From an uncultured Paracoccaceae bacterium (lineage in GTDB: Bacteria > Pseudomonadota > Alphaproteobacteria > Rhodobacterales > Rhodobacteraceae): 64,000 nucleotides of DNA. This document shows positions 33,547-43,699 of the stretch, piece after piece. A model generated the notes under the pieces. It ran no database searches and was not told the origin of the DNA. It saw only the letters and a program-made list of their open reading frames with translations. Position 1 is the stretch's first letter. Every line of letters begins with the position of its first letter. The DNA lies in the NCBI GenBank assembly GCA_947489445.1, contig CANLDN010000001.1, positions 434,001 through 498,000 of the forward strand, given 5' to 3'. Both the position numbers and the translations under genes were made by a program.

Positions 33547-35952
33547 ATGACTGCATTGCCGATTGATCCTATTCTACCAGACTTGATGACCGCCCTGAGC
33601 GATCACAAGCGTGCCGTTTTGCAGGCGCCACCAGGGGCCGGCAAGACGACCCGCGTGCCGTTGGCCATGCTCACCGCGAATGTGACCGAAGGCAAGATCC
33701 TGATGCTTGAACCCCGCCGTCTGGCCGCCCGCGCCGCCGCCGAACGGCTGGCCGAAGGGCTGGGCGAGGCGCCGGGCCAAACCGTCGGATACCGCATGCG
33801 CGGGGACAGCAAACCCGGCACACGGATCGAGGTCGTCACCGAAGGTATCCTGACCCGGATGATTCAATCAGACCCGGAATTGGCTGGCATAGGTGCCGTC
33901 ATCTTTGATGAATTTCATGAGCGGTCCCTGAATGCCGATCTGGGGTTGGCACTGGTTTGGGAACTGCGCAACGTATTGCGCCCTGATCTGTTGGTGCTGG
34001 TCATGTCGGCCACCCTGGATGCAGCGCCTGTTGCCGCGTTGCTGGATGATGCGCCGGTCATAACCTCCGAAGGGCGATCATTTCCTGTCACAACACATTT
34101 TCTGGCAAAGGCGGTGCCCAAGGGGGTTCGGCTGGAGGCTGCAACCGCCGAGCTGATTGTGGACGCTGTCATGCAGACCACTGGCGGCATTTTGGTTTTT
34201 CTGCCGGGTGAAGGTGAAATCAGGCGCGTCGCTGCAAACCTGACTGATCGCTTACCGTCCGACTGCATCCTGCGTCCGCTTTACGGCGCCCTGCCCTTTA
34301 AGGATCAGCGTGCTGCCATTGCACCTGTCTCATCAGGCCGCAAAATCGTGCTGTCGACCTCTATCGCCGAAACCTCACTCACGATCGAGGATATCCGCGT
34401 CGTGGTCGATGCAGGCCGGGCGCGCCGTGCGCGTTTCGATCCCGGATCGGGCATGTCCCGGCTGGTGACCGAACGCGTCAGCCGGGCAGAGGCGACCCAG
34501 CGTGCAGGCCGCGCAGGCCGGGTGGCCGCCGGTGATGCGTATAAGCTGTGGACCAAGGGCGAAGACGGGGCATTACCCGCATTTGCCCCGGCAGAGATTG
34601 AGGCCGCCGATTTGGCGGGCCTTGCATTGGAATTGGCGGTTTGGGGCAGCGATGATCTGGCGTTCCTGACACCCCCACCGCCGGGCACGCTGGCTGAGGC
34701 GCGCGCGCTGCTGCAGGGTCTTGGTGCGTTGGACACTGATTTCCGCATCACTGATCATGGCCGTGCCTTGGCCGCCCTACCCTTGCATCCGCGTCTCGGT
34801 CATATGTTGCAAAGGGCGGGCGCACAGGCGGCCCCATTGGCTGCATTGCTGGCGGGGCGTGATCCGTTGCGCGGTGCGCCGGTTGATCTGTCGCTTCGGA
34901 TGGCCGCGCTCAAGAGCCGTTATGACGGGCCAGGCACCCTGAACCACGCCGCCTTGGCACAGATCAAGGCAGAGGTGCCGCGGCTTTCAAAAGCCCTGCC
35001 AAAGGCCCCGCCCATGCCGTTGGCGCAGCAAGTGGCGCTCGCTTATCCCGACCGCATCGGCCTCCGCCGCAAGGGCGATGATCCGCGCTATGTCTTGTCG
35101 GGTGGCAAAGGCGCCGTGATGGACGCTGCAGACCCGCTGGCCGGTCAGCGACTGATCGTGGCAACCGATCTGGATGGCGACACGCGCGAGGCGCGCATCA
35201 GACAAGGCGTGGCCCTTTCAGAACGCGAATTGCGTGAAGTCTTTGGGGATTTGATCGCATGGCAGAACGTTTGCGAATGGTCCCGCCGCGAAGGCCGCGT
35301 GTTGACCCGCAAACAGGAACGGTTCGGTGCATTGGTGCTGGACGACCGCATTTGGCCCGATCCGCCCGATGACGCCGTGGCATTGGCCATGCTGGAAGGT
35401 GTGCGGCAACTGGGCCTGCGCCCATCGGCGGCCGCTGATCGTTTCAGGGCACGGGTTGCACTGGTGGACGGCCTGCCCGCGATGGATGATGTGGCACTTA
35501 TGGCCGGCCTGCAGGACTGGCTGCTGCCGCACCTCAACGGTGTCCGCTCCAGCGCGGATTGGAAACAGTTTGATCTGTTGCCCGCGTTGCGCGCGATGCT
35601 GGATTGGGATCAGACACAGCGGCTGGACAAGGCCGCACCGGCGCATTTTCAAACACCTTTGGGCCGCAAGATACCCATTGACTACGCGGGCGCTGTCCCC
35701 GGCATCACCCTGCGCCTGCAAGAGATGTTCGGCGTGACGGTGCATCCCACCATAGGAGGGCTGCCATTGCGGGTCACATTACTGTCGCCCGGCCAGAAAC
35801 CGGTACAGGTCACACAGGACATCGTTGGGTTCTGGGCTACGTCTTATGCGGATGTGCGTCGCGACATGCGGGGGCGTTACCCACGCCACCCCTGGCCCGA
35901 AGATCCCACGCAGGCAGACCCCACTTTGCGCACAAAACCGCGTGGCACCTGA
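33547..35952 (+). CDS. hrpB: ATP-dependent helicase HrpB (DEAH family)
   Basis: 801 residues. Walker A 'APPGAGKTTRVPLA', DEAH-type box 'FDEFHERSLNADL', motif III 'VMSATLDAAPVAALL', and motif VI 'QRAGRAGRVAAGDAYKLW'. C-terminal HrpB-specific domain ends 'DVRRDMRGRYPRHPWPEDP', the standard terminus. A DExH RNA-helicase-like ATPase; its cellular substrate is not well defined. Intact, slightly shorter than the E. coli protein. Confidence 0.96.
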   Translation: MTALPIDPILPDLMTALSDHKRAVLQAPPGAGKTTRVPLAMLTANVTEGKILMLEPRRLAARAAAERLAEGLGEAPGQTVGYRMRGDSKPGTRIEVVTEGILTRMIQSDPELAGIGAVIFDEFHERSLNADLGLALVWELRNVLRPDLLVLVMSATLDAAPVAALLDDAPVITSEGRSFPVTTHFLAKAVPKGVRLEAATAELIVDAVMQTTGGILVFLPGEGEIRRVAANLTDRLPSDCILRPLYGALPFKDQRAAIAPVSSGRKIVLSTSIAETSLTIEDIRVVVDAGRARRARFDPGSGMSRLVTERVSRAEATQRAGRAGRVAAGDAYKLWTKGEDGALPAFAPAEIEAADLAGLALELAVWGSDDLAFLTPPPPGTLAEARALLQGLGALDTDFRITDHGRALAALPLHPRLGHMLQRAGAQAAPLAALLAGRDPLRGAPVDLSLRMAALKSRYDGPGTLNHAALAQIKAEVPRLSKALPKAPPMPLAQQVALAYPDRIGLRRKGDDPRYVLSGGKGAVMDAADPLAGQRLIVATDLDGDTREARIRQGVALSERELREVFGDLIAWQNVCEWSRREGRVLTRKQERFGALVLDDRIWPDPPDDAVALAMLEGVRQLGLRPSAAADRFRARVALVDGLPAMDDVALMAGLQDWLLPHLNGVRSSADWKQFDLLPALRAMLDWDQTQRLDKAAPAHFQTPLGRKIPIDYAGAVPGITLRLQEMFGVTVHPTIGGLPLRVTLLSPGQKPVQVTQDIVGFWATSYADVRRDMRGRYPRHPWPEDPTQADPTLRTKPRGT

Positions 35953-36022
35953 GGGCGATTTGCCAAATGATTCGCTACATGTTAGTAAAAACGTAATAAA
36001 ATAAACCTATTGGCAGGTTACC

Positions 36023-36487
36023 ATGAGTTCGATGATCCGATCCCTTTGGACGGGCGCGTTACGCCCGTTGCTTCAACGCCCCCCCGCTTTGCAGGTCGCA
36101 GCGCTGTGTCATCGTGATGGGGACACCGGGGTTGAGGTTTTGCTGGTCACAAGCTCTAGCGGGCGGTGGATTCTGCCCAAGGGCTGGCCCATTGACGGGC
36201 TGACAGCCGCCGAAGCTGCCAAGCAGGAAGCGTGGGAAGAAGGCGGCGTGAAGAAAGGCAAACTGACCAATACGGCGATTGGCAGTTTCCTGACCGAAAA
36301 ACGCTTTGATAACGGGTCAGTTGTGCCTTGCGAAATCCAAGTTTACCCGATTGACGCCAAATCTGTCGTGGATGACTTTCCCGAGGCACATAAGCGGGAA
36401 CGGAAATGGGTGCCCGTCAAGGAAGCCGCAAATCTGGTGGATGAACCCGGCCTGCGTCGCATGTTGGAAACCTTTGACGCCGCTTAA
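36023..36487 (+). CDS. NUDIX hydrolase (DIPP-like)
   Basis: 154 residues. Nudix box within 'GWPIDGLTAAEAAKQEAWEE' then GGV; the Arg of the common RE pair is Gln here, as in several diphosphoinositol-polyphosphate-phosphohydrolase-like bacterial members. 'SSGRWILPKGWP' precedes it. Hydrolyses nucleoside diphosphates linked to another group; exact substrate unresolved. Same strand as, and directly before, the phosphate permease gene. Confidence 0.9.
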   Translation: MSSMIRSLWTGALRPLLQRPPALQVAALCHRDGDTGVEVLLVTSSSGRWILPKGWPIDGLTAAEAAKQEAWEEGGVKKGKLTNTAIGSFLTEKRFDNGSVVPCEIQVYPIDAKSVVDDFPEAHKRERKWVPVKEAANLVDEPGLRRMLETFDAA

Positions 36488-36552
36488 TATTTAGGCGGTT
36501 GCCAGCTGCTTTCCGGGCCGTTACCCCTGTCGCCAAATCGACGGGGGCAATA

Positions 36553-38034
36553 ATGGCCGGTAAAGTGCCAACCAATCAGTGGAAAACGCTGGATCGCGAT
36601 CTGGGCCGCATTGGCGCCGTTGAATTTGCTACACAATACGCCGCCCAACCGCTTGTCGGTTTAGGTATCGCGATGACCTTTATCATCGTTGCGGCATTGG
36701 GCAGCACCCTGTTCTTTGGCGGCGATTCCAATTCCTATATCGTTATCGCTGCCGCCGCCTTTGGCGCCTATATGGCTGTCAATATCGGGGCCAATGATGT
36801 GGCCAACAACATGGGCCCTGCGGTCGGGGCCAACGCGCTGACGATGGGTGGCGCAATTGTGATTGCGGCCTTGTGCGAAAGCGCGGGCGCCCTGCTCGCT
36901 GGCGGCGATGTCGTCTCGACCATCTCGAAAGGTATTATCGATCCTGAAAGTGTCGCCAGCAGCGAAGTGTTCATCTGGGCGATGATGGCGGCTCTGATAT
37001 CTTCGGCGCTTTGGGTGAACCTGGCCACCTGGGTTGGTGCGCCTGTCTCAACCACCCATTCGGTTGTGGGCGGTGTCATGGGCGCGGGTATCGCCGCTGC
37101 GGGGTTTGCCGCCGTCAACTGGCCCACAATGGGCGCGATTGCCGCAAGCTGGGTGATTTCCCCTGTCTTGGGCGGGGCCATTGCCGCCTTGTTCCTGGCC
37201 TTCATCAAGAACACCATCATCTATCAGGATGACAAGATTGCCGCCGCCCGCCGCTGGGTGCCCGTTCTGATCGGGATTATGGGCGGGGTCTTTGCAATGT
37301 ATCTGGCGATGAAGGGGCTCAAAAAGATCGTCCAAATCGATCTGCCGTCGGCATGTCTGATCGGGCTGATTTTGGGCGCCATCATTTACGCCATCGCGAA
37401 ACCTCTGATCGCCCGCCAATCCCACGGCCTGGAAAATCGAAATAAATCGCTCAAGGTACTTTTCAGGATCCCACTGATCCTGTCAGCGGCGTTGCTGTCG
37501 TTCGCCCATGGTGCCAATGATGTGGCCAACGCGGTGGGCCCCTTGGCGGCGATTGTGCATGCCGAGGAATTCGGGACATTCGCAGGAAAGGTCAATATCC
37601 CGACATGGGTTATGGTGATCGGCGCGTTTGGTATTTCCTTTGGTCTTATTCTATTTGGGCCGAAACTGATCCGCATGGTGGGCAGCCAGATCACCAAGCT
37701 GAACCCGATGCGCGCCTATTGCGTGGCCTTGTCAGCGGCGATTACCGTGATCGTGGCCAGCTGGCTGGGACTGCCGGTGTCCTCGACCCATATCGCCGTC
37801 GGCGGGGTTTTCGGCGTCGGGTTTTTCCGCGAATGGGATGCGGAGCGCCGCGCCCGCCTGTCATCAGCCCAGCGCCCTGCGGCCAAACGCATCGCTCCCG
37901 AAGAACGCCGCCGCCGCAAACTGGTCCGCCGGTCGCATTTTATGACGATCATCGCAGCCTGGGTCGTGACCGTGCCCGCGGCAGCAATCATGTCCGGGCT
38001 GATTTTCCTTGGCCTTAACGCGGTGTTTGTCTGA
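36553..38034 (+). CDS. Inorganic phosphate transporter, PiT family
   Basis: 493 residues, about ten to twelve helices in two inverted halves, each with a PiT signature: 'NIGANDVANNMGPAVGANAL' near residue 75 and 'FAHGANDVANAVGPLAAIVH' near residue 317. Matching 'GAPVSTTHSVVGGVMGAGIA' and 'GLPVSSTHIAVGGVFGVGFF' segments are also seen. Low-affinity H+- or Na+-coupled phosphate (or metal phosphate) uptake. ATG 36553 was chosen; a TTG at 36499 would add 18 unlike residues. Confidence 0.93.
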   Translation: MAGKVPTNQWKTLDRDLGRIGAVEFATQYAAQPLVGLGIAMTFIIVAALGSTLFFGGDSNSYIVIAAAAFGAYMAVNIGANDVANNMGPAVGANALTMGGAIVIAALCESAGALLAGGDVVSTISKGIIDPESVASSEVFIWAMMAALISSALWVNLATWVGAPVSTTHSVVGGVMGAGIAAAGFAAVNWPTMGAIAASWVISPVLGGAIAALFLAFIKNTIIYQDDKIAAARRWVPVLIGIMGGVFAMYLAMKGLKKIVQIDLPSACLIGLILGAIIYAIAKPLIARQSHGLENRNKSLKVLFRIPLILSAALLSFAHGANDVANAVGPLAAIVHAEEFGTFAGKVNIPTWVMVIGAFGISFGLILFGPKLIRMVGSQITKLNPMRAYCVALSAAITVIVASWLGLPVSSTHIAVGGVFGVGFFREWDAERRARLSSAQRPAAKRIAPEERRRRKLVRRSHFMTIIAAWVVTVPAAAIMSGLIFLGLNAVFV

Positions 38035-38173
38035 TTCTCATTGCTTACGCTGCGATTTTGGGGGCTTCCTGCGCGGCGTAGCTGGTCTGATCAGGATAGA
38101 CAAAAGCGCAACGGTTGTCGTGGCGCTGGGAATAGTAATAATGCGTAGCAGCAGCTCCCGTTGGAGGTCGTCG

Positions 38174-38869
38174 ATGAAAAACCCACTTCACCTGCCCACG
38201 ATCTATGTTGCCATTGCGTGTGGTCTAGCCTGTTTTCCCGCCTTTGCCGGACCCTGCCCAGATGATTTCAGCTTCGTGGATTTCGGTCAGTTCAATACCG
38301 ACCGCAGCATCACCCCCGGCGGCCCAACCTTTCGGGTAGTGCTAGACGGGCAAACGCTTTTGGAAAATCCGCCCACCTGTCACAGCTTCTCGGACGGTAT
38401 GGCGCCGCTGACGGATAATGCGGGCGATCCGATACCGTTGGTTCCCACAATGGGGTATGATGCCACCGCCATCGCGGCCAACCTTGACCGGATTGGCCTG
38501 ACCCATACCAACGGTCAGGCCGCCCGCCTGGCGGCCATGAACTCACCCCTCCGCGAAGCGCTGGAGAATGACCCGAATGTGGACCGGACAACGGGGGCGG
38601 GCTTTGTCTGTTACAGTCTGGCTTACGCGATGTTTCCGTCGATTGTTTGCGACCTCGACAATCCGTTTGATAGCGCCAAGCCAATCATGATGAGCTGCGA
38701 GGCGGACAACTGCAGCATCATTCAGATCACGATGTCTGATCATATGGTTGCCCACGCCGATTGGCACGCAAGCACTGGCGGCTACGACACGCCACATGCG
38801 GCCGGCCGTGATGGAGCCTCAATCGTGTCGGGCATCCATACGTTTTTGACAAAGCATATGATTAACTGA
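38174..38869 (+). CDS. Hypothetical secreted protein
   Basis: 231 residues with a signal peptide (MKNPLHLPTIYVAIACGLAC, cleavage likely after AFA). The mature part has Cys pairs (GPCPDDF, PTCHSF, GFVCYS, SIVCDLD, MSCEADNC), so it is probably a disulfide-bonded periplasmic protein. The C-terminal 'DHMVAHADWHASTGGYDTPH' is His-rich and could bind a metal. No family recognised. TTGGAGGTCGTCG precedes the ATG. Next gene is convergent. Confidence 0.7.
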   Translation: MKNPLHLPTIYVAIACGLACFPAFAGPCPDDFSFVDFGQFNTDRSITPGGPTFRVVLDGQTLLENPPTCHSFSDGMAPLTDNAGDPIPLVPTMGYDATAIAANLDRIGLTHTNGQAARLAAMNSPLREALENDPNVDRTTGAGFVCYSLAYAMFPSIVCDLDNPFDSAKPIMMSCEADNCSIIQITMSDHMVAHADWHASTGGYDTPHAAGRDGASIVSGIHTFLTKHMIN

Positions 38870-38879
38870 CGCCCGGCTG

Positions 38880-39785
38880 CTACTTGCCAAGACAATACCG
38901 CATGATTGCCTTTTGCGCATGCAGTCGGTTTTCAGCCTCGTCAAAGATGACAGAGTTCGGGCCATCCATCACACTGCTTGTCGCCTCATCATCACGATGT
39001 GCGGGCAGGCAATGCATGAACAATGCGTCATCTTTCGCCTTGGCCATCAGCGCGTCATTCACCTGATACCCGCGCAACTGATTGTGCCGCCGTTCGCGGG
39101 CTGATTGCGGATCATGCATGCTGACCCATGTGTCGGTCACCACAAGGTCCGCGCCCTGCACAGCCTCATCAGGGTTACGGACAGTCGTGTAAAGCCCATC
39201 CAACGCCGGTTCGGGGTCCAGCGGCGGCGGGCCGGTGAAAACCAAATCAAACTCAAACTGTTTGGCCGCATGCGCAAAGCTGGCAAAGACGTTGTTGCCA
39301 TCGCCGGACCAGACCACCTTTTTGCCCTTGATGGGGCCGTTATGTTCCTCGAACGTCATGATATCGGCCATGATCTGGCAAGGATGGGTGCGATTGGTCA
39401 GCCCGTTGATCACCGGTACGGTGGCATGTTCGGCCATCTCCAGCAGGGTTTGTTCTTCGAACGTCCGGATCATGATCAGGTCCACATAGCGCGACAGCAC
39501 GCGCGCCGTGTCGGCGATCGTTTCCCCATGGCCCAGCTGCATATCGGTGCCCGACAATACCATGGTCTGTCCGCCCATCTGCCGCACGCCCACATCAAAT
39601 GACACCCGGGTCCGGGTCGATGGCTTTTCAAAGATAAGCGCCACGATATGGCCCGCCAGCGGCTGATCAGCATCGGGTGTACCTTTGGGCAGACCGTCCC
39701 GCGCGTTCTTCATGGTCCGTGCATCATCTATGATCCGGTGCAGGTCGTCGTTGGGCGTGACGTTGATATCAAGAAAATGTTTCAT
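38880..39785 (-). CDS. argF: Ornithine carbamoyltransferase
   Basis: 301 residues. Carbamoyl-phosphate motif '[14 protein letters not shown]' (~53-66), '[15 protein letters not shown]', ornithine-binding '[10 protein letters not shown]' and catalytic '[13 protein letters not shown]'. Converts ornithine and carbamoyl phosphate to citrulline in arginine synthesis. Transcribed after argD and a small GNAT gene, so an arginine operon. Confidence 0.96.
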   Translation of the reverse strand: MKHFLDINVTPNDDLHRIIDDARTMKNARDGLPKGTPDADQPLAGHIVALIFEKPSTRTRVSFDVGVRQMGGQTMVLSGTDMQLGHGETIADTARVLSRYVDLIMIRTFEEQTLLEMAEHATVPVINGLTNRTHPCQIMADIMTFEEHNGPIKGKKVVWSGDGNNVFASFAHAAKQFEFDLVFTGPPPLDPEPALDGLYTTVRNPDEAVQGADLVVTDTWVSMHDPQSARERRHNQLRGYQVNDALMAKAKDDALFMHCLPAHRDDEATSSVMDGPNSVIFDEAENRLHAQKAIMRYCLGK

Positions 39786-39825
39786 AGGGGTCGCTTTTGT
39801 TGGGCCATAGCAGGGCCTGGAAATT

Positions 39826-40308
39826 TCAAAGGTGGGTCATCACCTGGACGAGTCTACCATCGCGGGTCGATGCCAATCGTCGCTTACGGAAACCGGCTTG
39901 CGCAAAAATGCTTATCGCGCGCGTGTCCGTTGTGTTCGGCCCGACCGCTGTCATCGGATACCGCATCCGCAATTCGCGCAGCCGTGCGTCGATATAGGAC
40001 GCCGAATGCCCCTGCCCCATGAAATTATTGTCCCCAACGAACGTCGCAATGGCCCGGGTGCCCATTGGCAAATCGGAATATTGCGGCATCCCAAAGGCAT
40101 GCGCGTCATGATCGTGCATATAGGCAAAGGGGTGGTTGATCAGGCAGACCACCCGCATATCCATATCGGCATTGTCCATATCCTGTTGCATCAACGCGAT
40201 CTGCTTATCCACATCCGGCCACCATGCTTTGACATGTGCCGTTTGCAGCCAGCGGCGCATCAGCGGCAGGTCATCAGGTGTCAGTTTGCGAAAGATGTAG
40301 TTACGCAT
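39826..40308 (-). CDS. GNAT-family acetyltransferase between argD and argF
   Basis: 160 residues. Resembles the Acetyltransf_8/AAC(6')-like branch: '[20 protein letters not shown]' start, '[16 protein letters not shown]' and a C-terminal '[20 protein letters not shown]' that corresponds to the coenzyme A-binding end. Start ATG at 40308 overlaps the argD stop by eight bases, so it is translated with argD. An arginine-pathway role is suggested only by position; an aminoglycoside-type or peptide substrate is equally possible from sequence. Confidence 0.82.
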   Translation of the reverse strand: MRNYIFRKLTPDDLPLMRRWLQTAHVKAWWPDVDKQIALMQQDMDNADMDMRVVCLINHPFAYMHDHDAHAFGMPQYSDLPMGTRAIATFVGDNNFMGQGHSASYIDARLRELRMRYPMTAVGPNTTDTRAISIFAQAGFRKRRLASTRDGRLVQVMTHL

Positions 40309-41479
40309 CGTCCTCTTGTATCTGGCGTGCTGCGGCATCGATACGATCCACCGCTGTACCAATATCCTCATCCGAGATGTTCAGCGCGGGCAACAGGCGC
40401 ACGACATTATCTGCGGCCGGTACGGTCAGCACGCCTTGCCCAAACCCCGCATTAACGACATCACTGTTGAGCACCTTACATTTCAGCCCCAGCATCAGAC
40501 CGGACCCGCGTACGGTTTCAAAGATGTCTGGATGTGCAGCCACCAGCCCTTCCAGTTTTTGGCGCAGCAGCCCTGCCTTGCGGTTCACCTCTGCCAGAAA
40601 CGCATCATCAGCTACGATTTCCATAACCTTGGCCCCCACGGCACAGGCCAATGGGTTTCCCCCGTAAGTCGACCCATGGGTGCCCGCTGTCATGCCCGAG
40701 GCCGCGTTTTCTGTCGCCAATACGGCACCAAGGGGGAAGCCCCCGCCGATCCCTTTGGCGACCATCATGATATCCGGTGTGACCCCGGCCCATTCATGCG
40801 CGAAAAGCTTGCCCGTGCGGCCCATGCCGCATTGCACCTCGTCCAAGATCATCAGGATGCCATGCTGATCGCACAGATCGCGTAACCCTTTCAGGCAAGC
40901 GTCCGGCATCGGGCGGATGCCACCCTCGCCCTGCACGGGCTCAACCATGATCGCCGCAATCTTGTCATTTACCGCCGCGTTCAGCGCGTCATGATCGCCA
41001 AATTCCAGATGGGTAAAGCCGGGCAGCAGCGGGCCAAAGCCCTTGGTCATCTTTTCCGATCCGGCAGCTGCGATCCCGGCGCTGGAGCGGCCATGAAACG
41101 ACCCGGTAAAGGTGATGATCTCGGTCCGGTCCTCGCCTTTGTCGAACCAGTATTTCCGCGCCATTTTGACGGCCAATTCGCAGGCTTCCGTCCCCGAATT
41201 GGTGAAAAACACCGTATCGGCAAAGGTCTTGTCCACCAGCGCATCCGCCAGCTTTTGCTGGGCGGGGATGTTATAAAGGTTCGATACGTGCCACAGTGCT
41301 CCGGCCTGTTCGGTCAACGCCGCAACAAGGGCCGGGTGGGCATGGCCCAGCGCATTCACCGCAATCCCCGCACCCAGATCAAGGAAACGTCGTCCATCTG
41401 CCTCTACCAGCCAAGAGCCTTCGCCGGACGTGAATGTCAGCGGGGCACGGGAATAGGTCGGCAGAATAGAAGCGATCAT
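40301..41479 (-). CDS. argD: Acetylornithine aminotransferase
   Basis: 392 residues, class III aminotransferase. 'NSGTEACELAVKMARKY' and 'GSFHGRSSAGIAAAGSEK' cradle the cofactor; 'ILDEVQCGMGRTGKLFAHE' and the PLP lysine in 'MMVAKGIGGGFPLGAVLA' are intact. It also often serves as succinyldiaminopimelate transaminase. AAGGATGATCACT precedes the ATG at 41479; the frame extends three codons upstream. First gene of argD-GNAT-argF. Confidence 0.95.
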   Translation of the reverse strand: MIASILPTYSRAPLTFTSGEGSWLVEADGRRFLDLGAGIAVNALGHAHPALVAALTEQAGALWHVSNLYNIPAQQKLADALVDKTFADTVFFTNSGTEACELAVKMARKYWFDKGEDRTEIITFTGSFHGRSSAGIAAAGSEKMTKGFGPLLPGFTHLEFGDHDALNAAVNDKIAAIMVEPVQGEGGIRPMPDACLKGLRDLCDQHGILMILDEVQCGMGRTGKLFAHEWAGVTPDIMMVAKGIGGGFPLGAVLATENAASGMTAGTHGSTYGGNPLACAVGAKVMEIVADDAFLAEVNRKAGLLRQKLEGLVAAHPDIFETVRGSGLMLGLKCKVLNSDVVNAGFGQGVLTVPAADNVVRLLPALNISDEDIGTAVDRIDAAARQIQEDDA

Positions 41480-41680
41480 AGTGATCATCCTTACAATAAG
41501 CCCGATTGGTGCAGGACCAAGGAGGGAGAGTCAACGATTTTAGGGGTTTAGATGGAACAGGACAACGGGCGGCGCGGTTAGCGTCGGCGTCGGTTCTTAC
41601 TTGTCAAGCGGTCCATCATACTGGTGTCTTAACGCGGGTTGGGCCAATGTGAAAGGACGATCTTCACGACAGGCCCCGAA

Positions 41681-42427
41681 ATGCCCCGCAAGCGATATCA
41701 AACCAAGTTGGATGCGCCTTATCTCAAACGGCTGACACTGTTGCCCGACAAGATGCAGGAAGGGTATCCGTTTGATCTGTTGTGGCTGCAGGACCCGGCA
41801 TTTGAGCTGAATTTCACCCAACCAGTCACTGTCATCGTGGGTGAAAACGGTGTCGGGAAATCGACGCTGATCGAAGCGCTGGCAGCGTCCTCCGGTTTTG
41901 GGGCGGCGGGTGGGAGCCGCGACCACGCAGGGCGGCCCGATTGGGCACCGCTAGCGGGTGCATTCCGGGTCGGGTGGTTGCCCAAGGTCAGTTACGGATG
42001 GTTTTTCAGGGCGGAAACCTTCTTTGGGCTGGCCGGCTATCTGGATCAGGCCGGCAGCCCAACCGCAGATTTCCTGTCTCATTCCCATGGCGAAGGCTTC
42101 ATGCGGGTGTTCGAAGAACGCATGTCCCGTCAGGGCATCTATTTCATGGGCGAACCGGAAAGTGCCCTGTCACCCAAACGCCAGTTAGGCCTCTTGCGCA
42201 TCCTCTCCAGCGTGCAGGCTACTGCCAAGGCGCAGGTCATCATGGCTACGCATTCCCCCATCCTGATGGCGCTTCCCGGCGCGGATGTGTGGCAAATCAC
42301 CAAAGGCGGAATCGACCCCGCCGACTATCGCGACACATCACATTTCCGGTTGTATCAGGATTTCGCCGCCGATCCCGAAGCCTTTATCGCAGAGGCGATG
42401 GCCGACGAAACAGAGAGCCAATTCTAG
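41681..42427 (+). CDS. AAA-family ATPase with altered Walker B motif
   Basis: 248 residues, like the COG3910-type predicted ATPases. Walker A 'VIVGENGVGKSTLIEALA' (~46-63), Q-loop-like region, signature 'SHSHGEGFMRVFEERM', and 'ATHSPILMALPGA' as the H-loop. The Walker B segment reads 'IYFMGEPESALSPKRQ': the usual Asp before Glu is Gly. The family Glu is kept. This may reduce Mg-ATP handling. Start at 41681 was chosen; a TTG at 41639 is the alternative. Single gene between argD and a BNR protein. Confidence 0.82.
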   Translation: MPRKRYQTKLDAPYLKRLTLLPDKMQEGYPFDLLWLQDPAFELNFTQPVTVIVGENGVGKSTLIEALAASSGFGAAGGSRDHAGRPDWAPLAGAFRVGWLPKVSYGWFFRAETFFGLAGYLDQAGSPTADFLSHSHGEGFMRVFEERMSRQGIYFMGEPESALSPKRQLGLLRILSSVQATAKAQVIMATHSPILMALPGADVWQITKGGIDPADYRDTSHFRLYQDFAADPEAFIAEAMADETESQF

Positions 42428-42479
42428 GCCGAACCGCCGATTTATGGTAATCTGCCGCCGAAGTGGTGGAGGGAAGATT

Positions 42480-43634
42480 ATGGCTTTGGATGGCGTGACT
42501 GTCCTTGTAGGCACGACAAAGGGTGGATTTTTGGTGTCTGGTGATGCGGACCGGCAGGGCTGGTCGGTTGAAGGGCCGCTTTGCGACGGCTGGCCCATTA
42601 ATCATATCGTGGGTGACCCGGAAACCGGGCGGCTTTGGGCCGGGGGTGGTGGCGACTGGAATGGTGCGGGCGTCTGGCGGTCCGAGGATAGCGGCAAGAC
42701 CTGGGAACTGGCCAAACTGACCAAGGGCATGGCTGATGATTGGGCCGCAAATGATCCGGACTTCGCCGCGATGATCGGCTGGACGGGTGCGCCGCTGCCC
42801 TTTGGCGACACTTTTGAGCAAATCTGGTCGCTGGGCTACGCCCACGGCGCGCTTTATGCGGGCACCAAACCGGCGGGCCTGCTGAAAAGCACCGACCACG
42901 GCAAGACATGGGAAAAGGTCGAGGCGCTGAGCAATCATCCCTCTGCTGATAGCTGGAACCCCGGCGCCGCTGGCTTGGTGCTGCATACAATCGTGTCGGA
43001 TCCTGATGATCCGCAAAAGCTGTGGATCGGGATTTCCGCCGCCGGTGTCTTTGCGACCGAGGATGGCGGTCAGACATGGGAACGGCGCAACCGGCTGTCC
43101 AATGCAGAGGCCTGCGCCGACCATCATCACCCCGCCGCGCCCGCCAATGGTGAAACCGGGCATTGCGTGCATAACATGATGCGTGCCCCGGGTGGCGGTG
43201 ATGTCCTATACCAGCAAAACCATCATGGGGTCTGGCGTTCATCGGATGGCGGGCGCAGTTGGGATGATATCAATGATGGCCTACCGTCGACCTTCGGCTT
43301 TCCAATCCGGGTGCATCCGCGCGATCCGAACACGCTTTGGACATTGCCGCTGAATGGGGATAGCGCAGGCCGCTACCCGCCCGACGCCGCCGCCGCTGTC
43401 TGGCGGTCCCGCGATGGCGGGCAAAGCTGGCAGGATATGCGCGAAGGACTGCCACAAGACAGCTGTTATTTCACTGTCCTGCGTCAGGCGATGGGCGGAG
43501 ACCGGCAAGACCCGGCGGGCATCTATTTCGGGACCAATAGCGGATCGATCTTTGCCAGCTTTGACGAAGGAGATAACTGGCACGAGATCGCACGCCACCT
43601 GCCCACGGTCCTTGCCGTCGAAGTGCTTGATTAG
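42480..43634 (+). CDS. BNR/Asp-box (sialidase-like beta-propeller) protein
   Basis: 384 residues. Repeated Asp-box motifs: 'RSEDSGKTWELA', 'KSTDHGKTWEKV', 'ATEDGGQTWERR', 'RSSDGGRSWDDI', 'RSRDGGQSWQDM', 'SFDEGDNWHEI', spaced about 40-60 residues, which build a six-bladed propeller like those of exo-alpha-sialidases and VPS10. No signal peptide, so cytosolic. No catalytic residues for hydrolysis can be pointed out. The usual annotation is glycosyl hydrolase; that is not shown. ATG 42480 with GGAGGGAAGATT before it. Confidence 0.85.
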   Translation: MALDGVTVLVGTTKGGFLVSGDADRQGWSVEGPLCDGWPINHIVGDPETGRLWAGGGGDWNGAGVWRSEDSGKTWELAKLTKGMADDWAANDPDFAAMIGWTGAPLPFGDTFEQIWSLGYAHGALYAGTKPAGLLKSTDHGKTWEKVEALSNHPSADSWNPGAAGLVLHTIVSDPDDPQKLWIGISAAGVFATEDGGQTWERRNRLSNAEACADHHHPAAPANGETGHCVHNMMRAPGGGDVLYQQNHHGVWRSSDGGRSWDDINDGLPSTFGFPIRVHPRDPNTLWTLPLNGDSAGRYPPDAAAAVWRSRDGGQSWQDMREGLPQDSCYFTVLRQAMGGDRQDPAGIYFGTNSGSIFASFDEGDNWHEIARHLPTVLAVEVLD

Positions 43635-43699
43635 TGTCGCGCGCCTGCGGGCGGCCGTTCGACAGTCTCACCAATATGGTTGGCATGGAACACAACGTC

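Noticed and set aside
42384..43172. 262-codon ORF opposite the BNR gene
   Set aside because: Complement-frame shadow of the regularly spaced Asp-box repeats.
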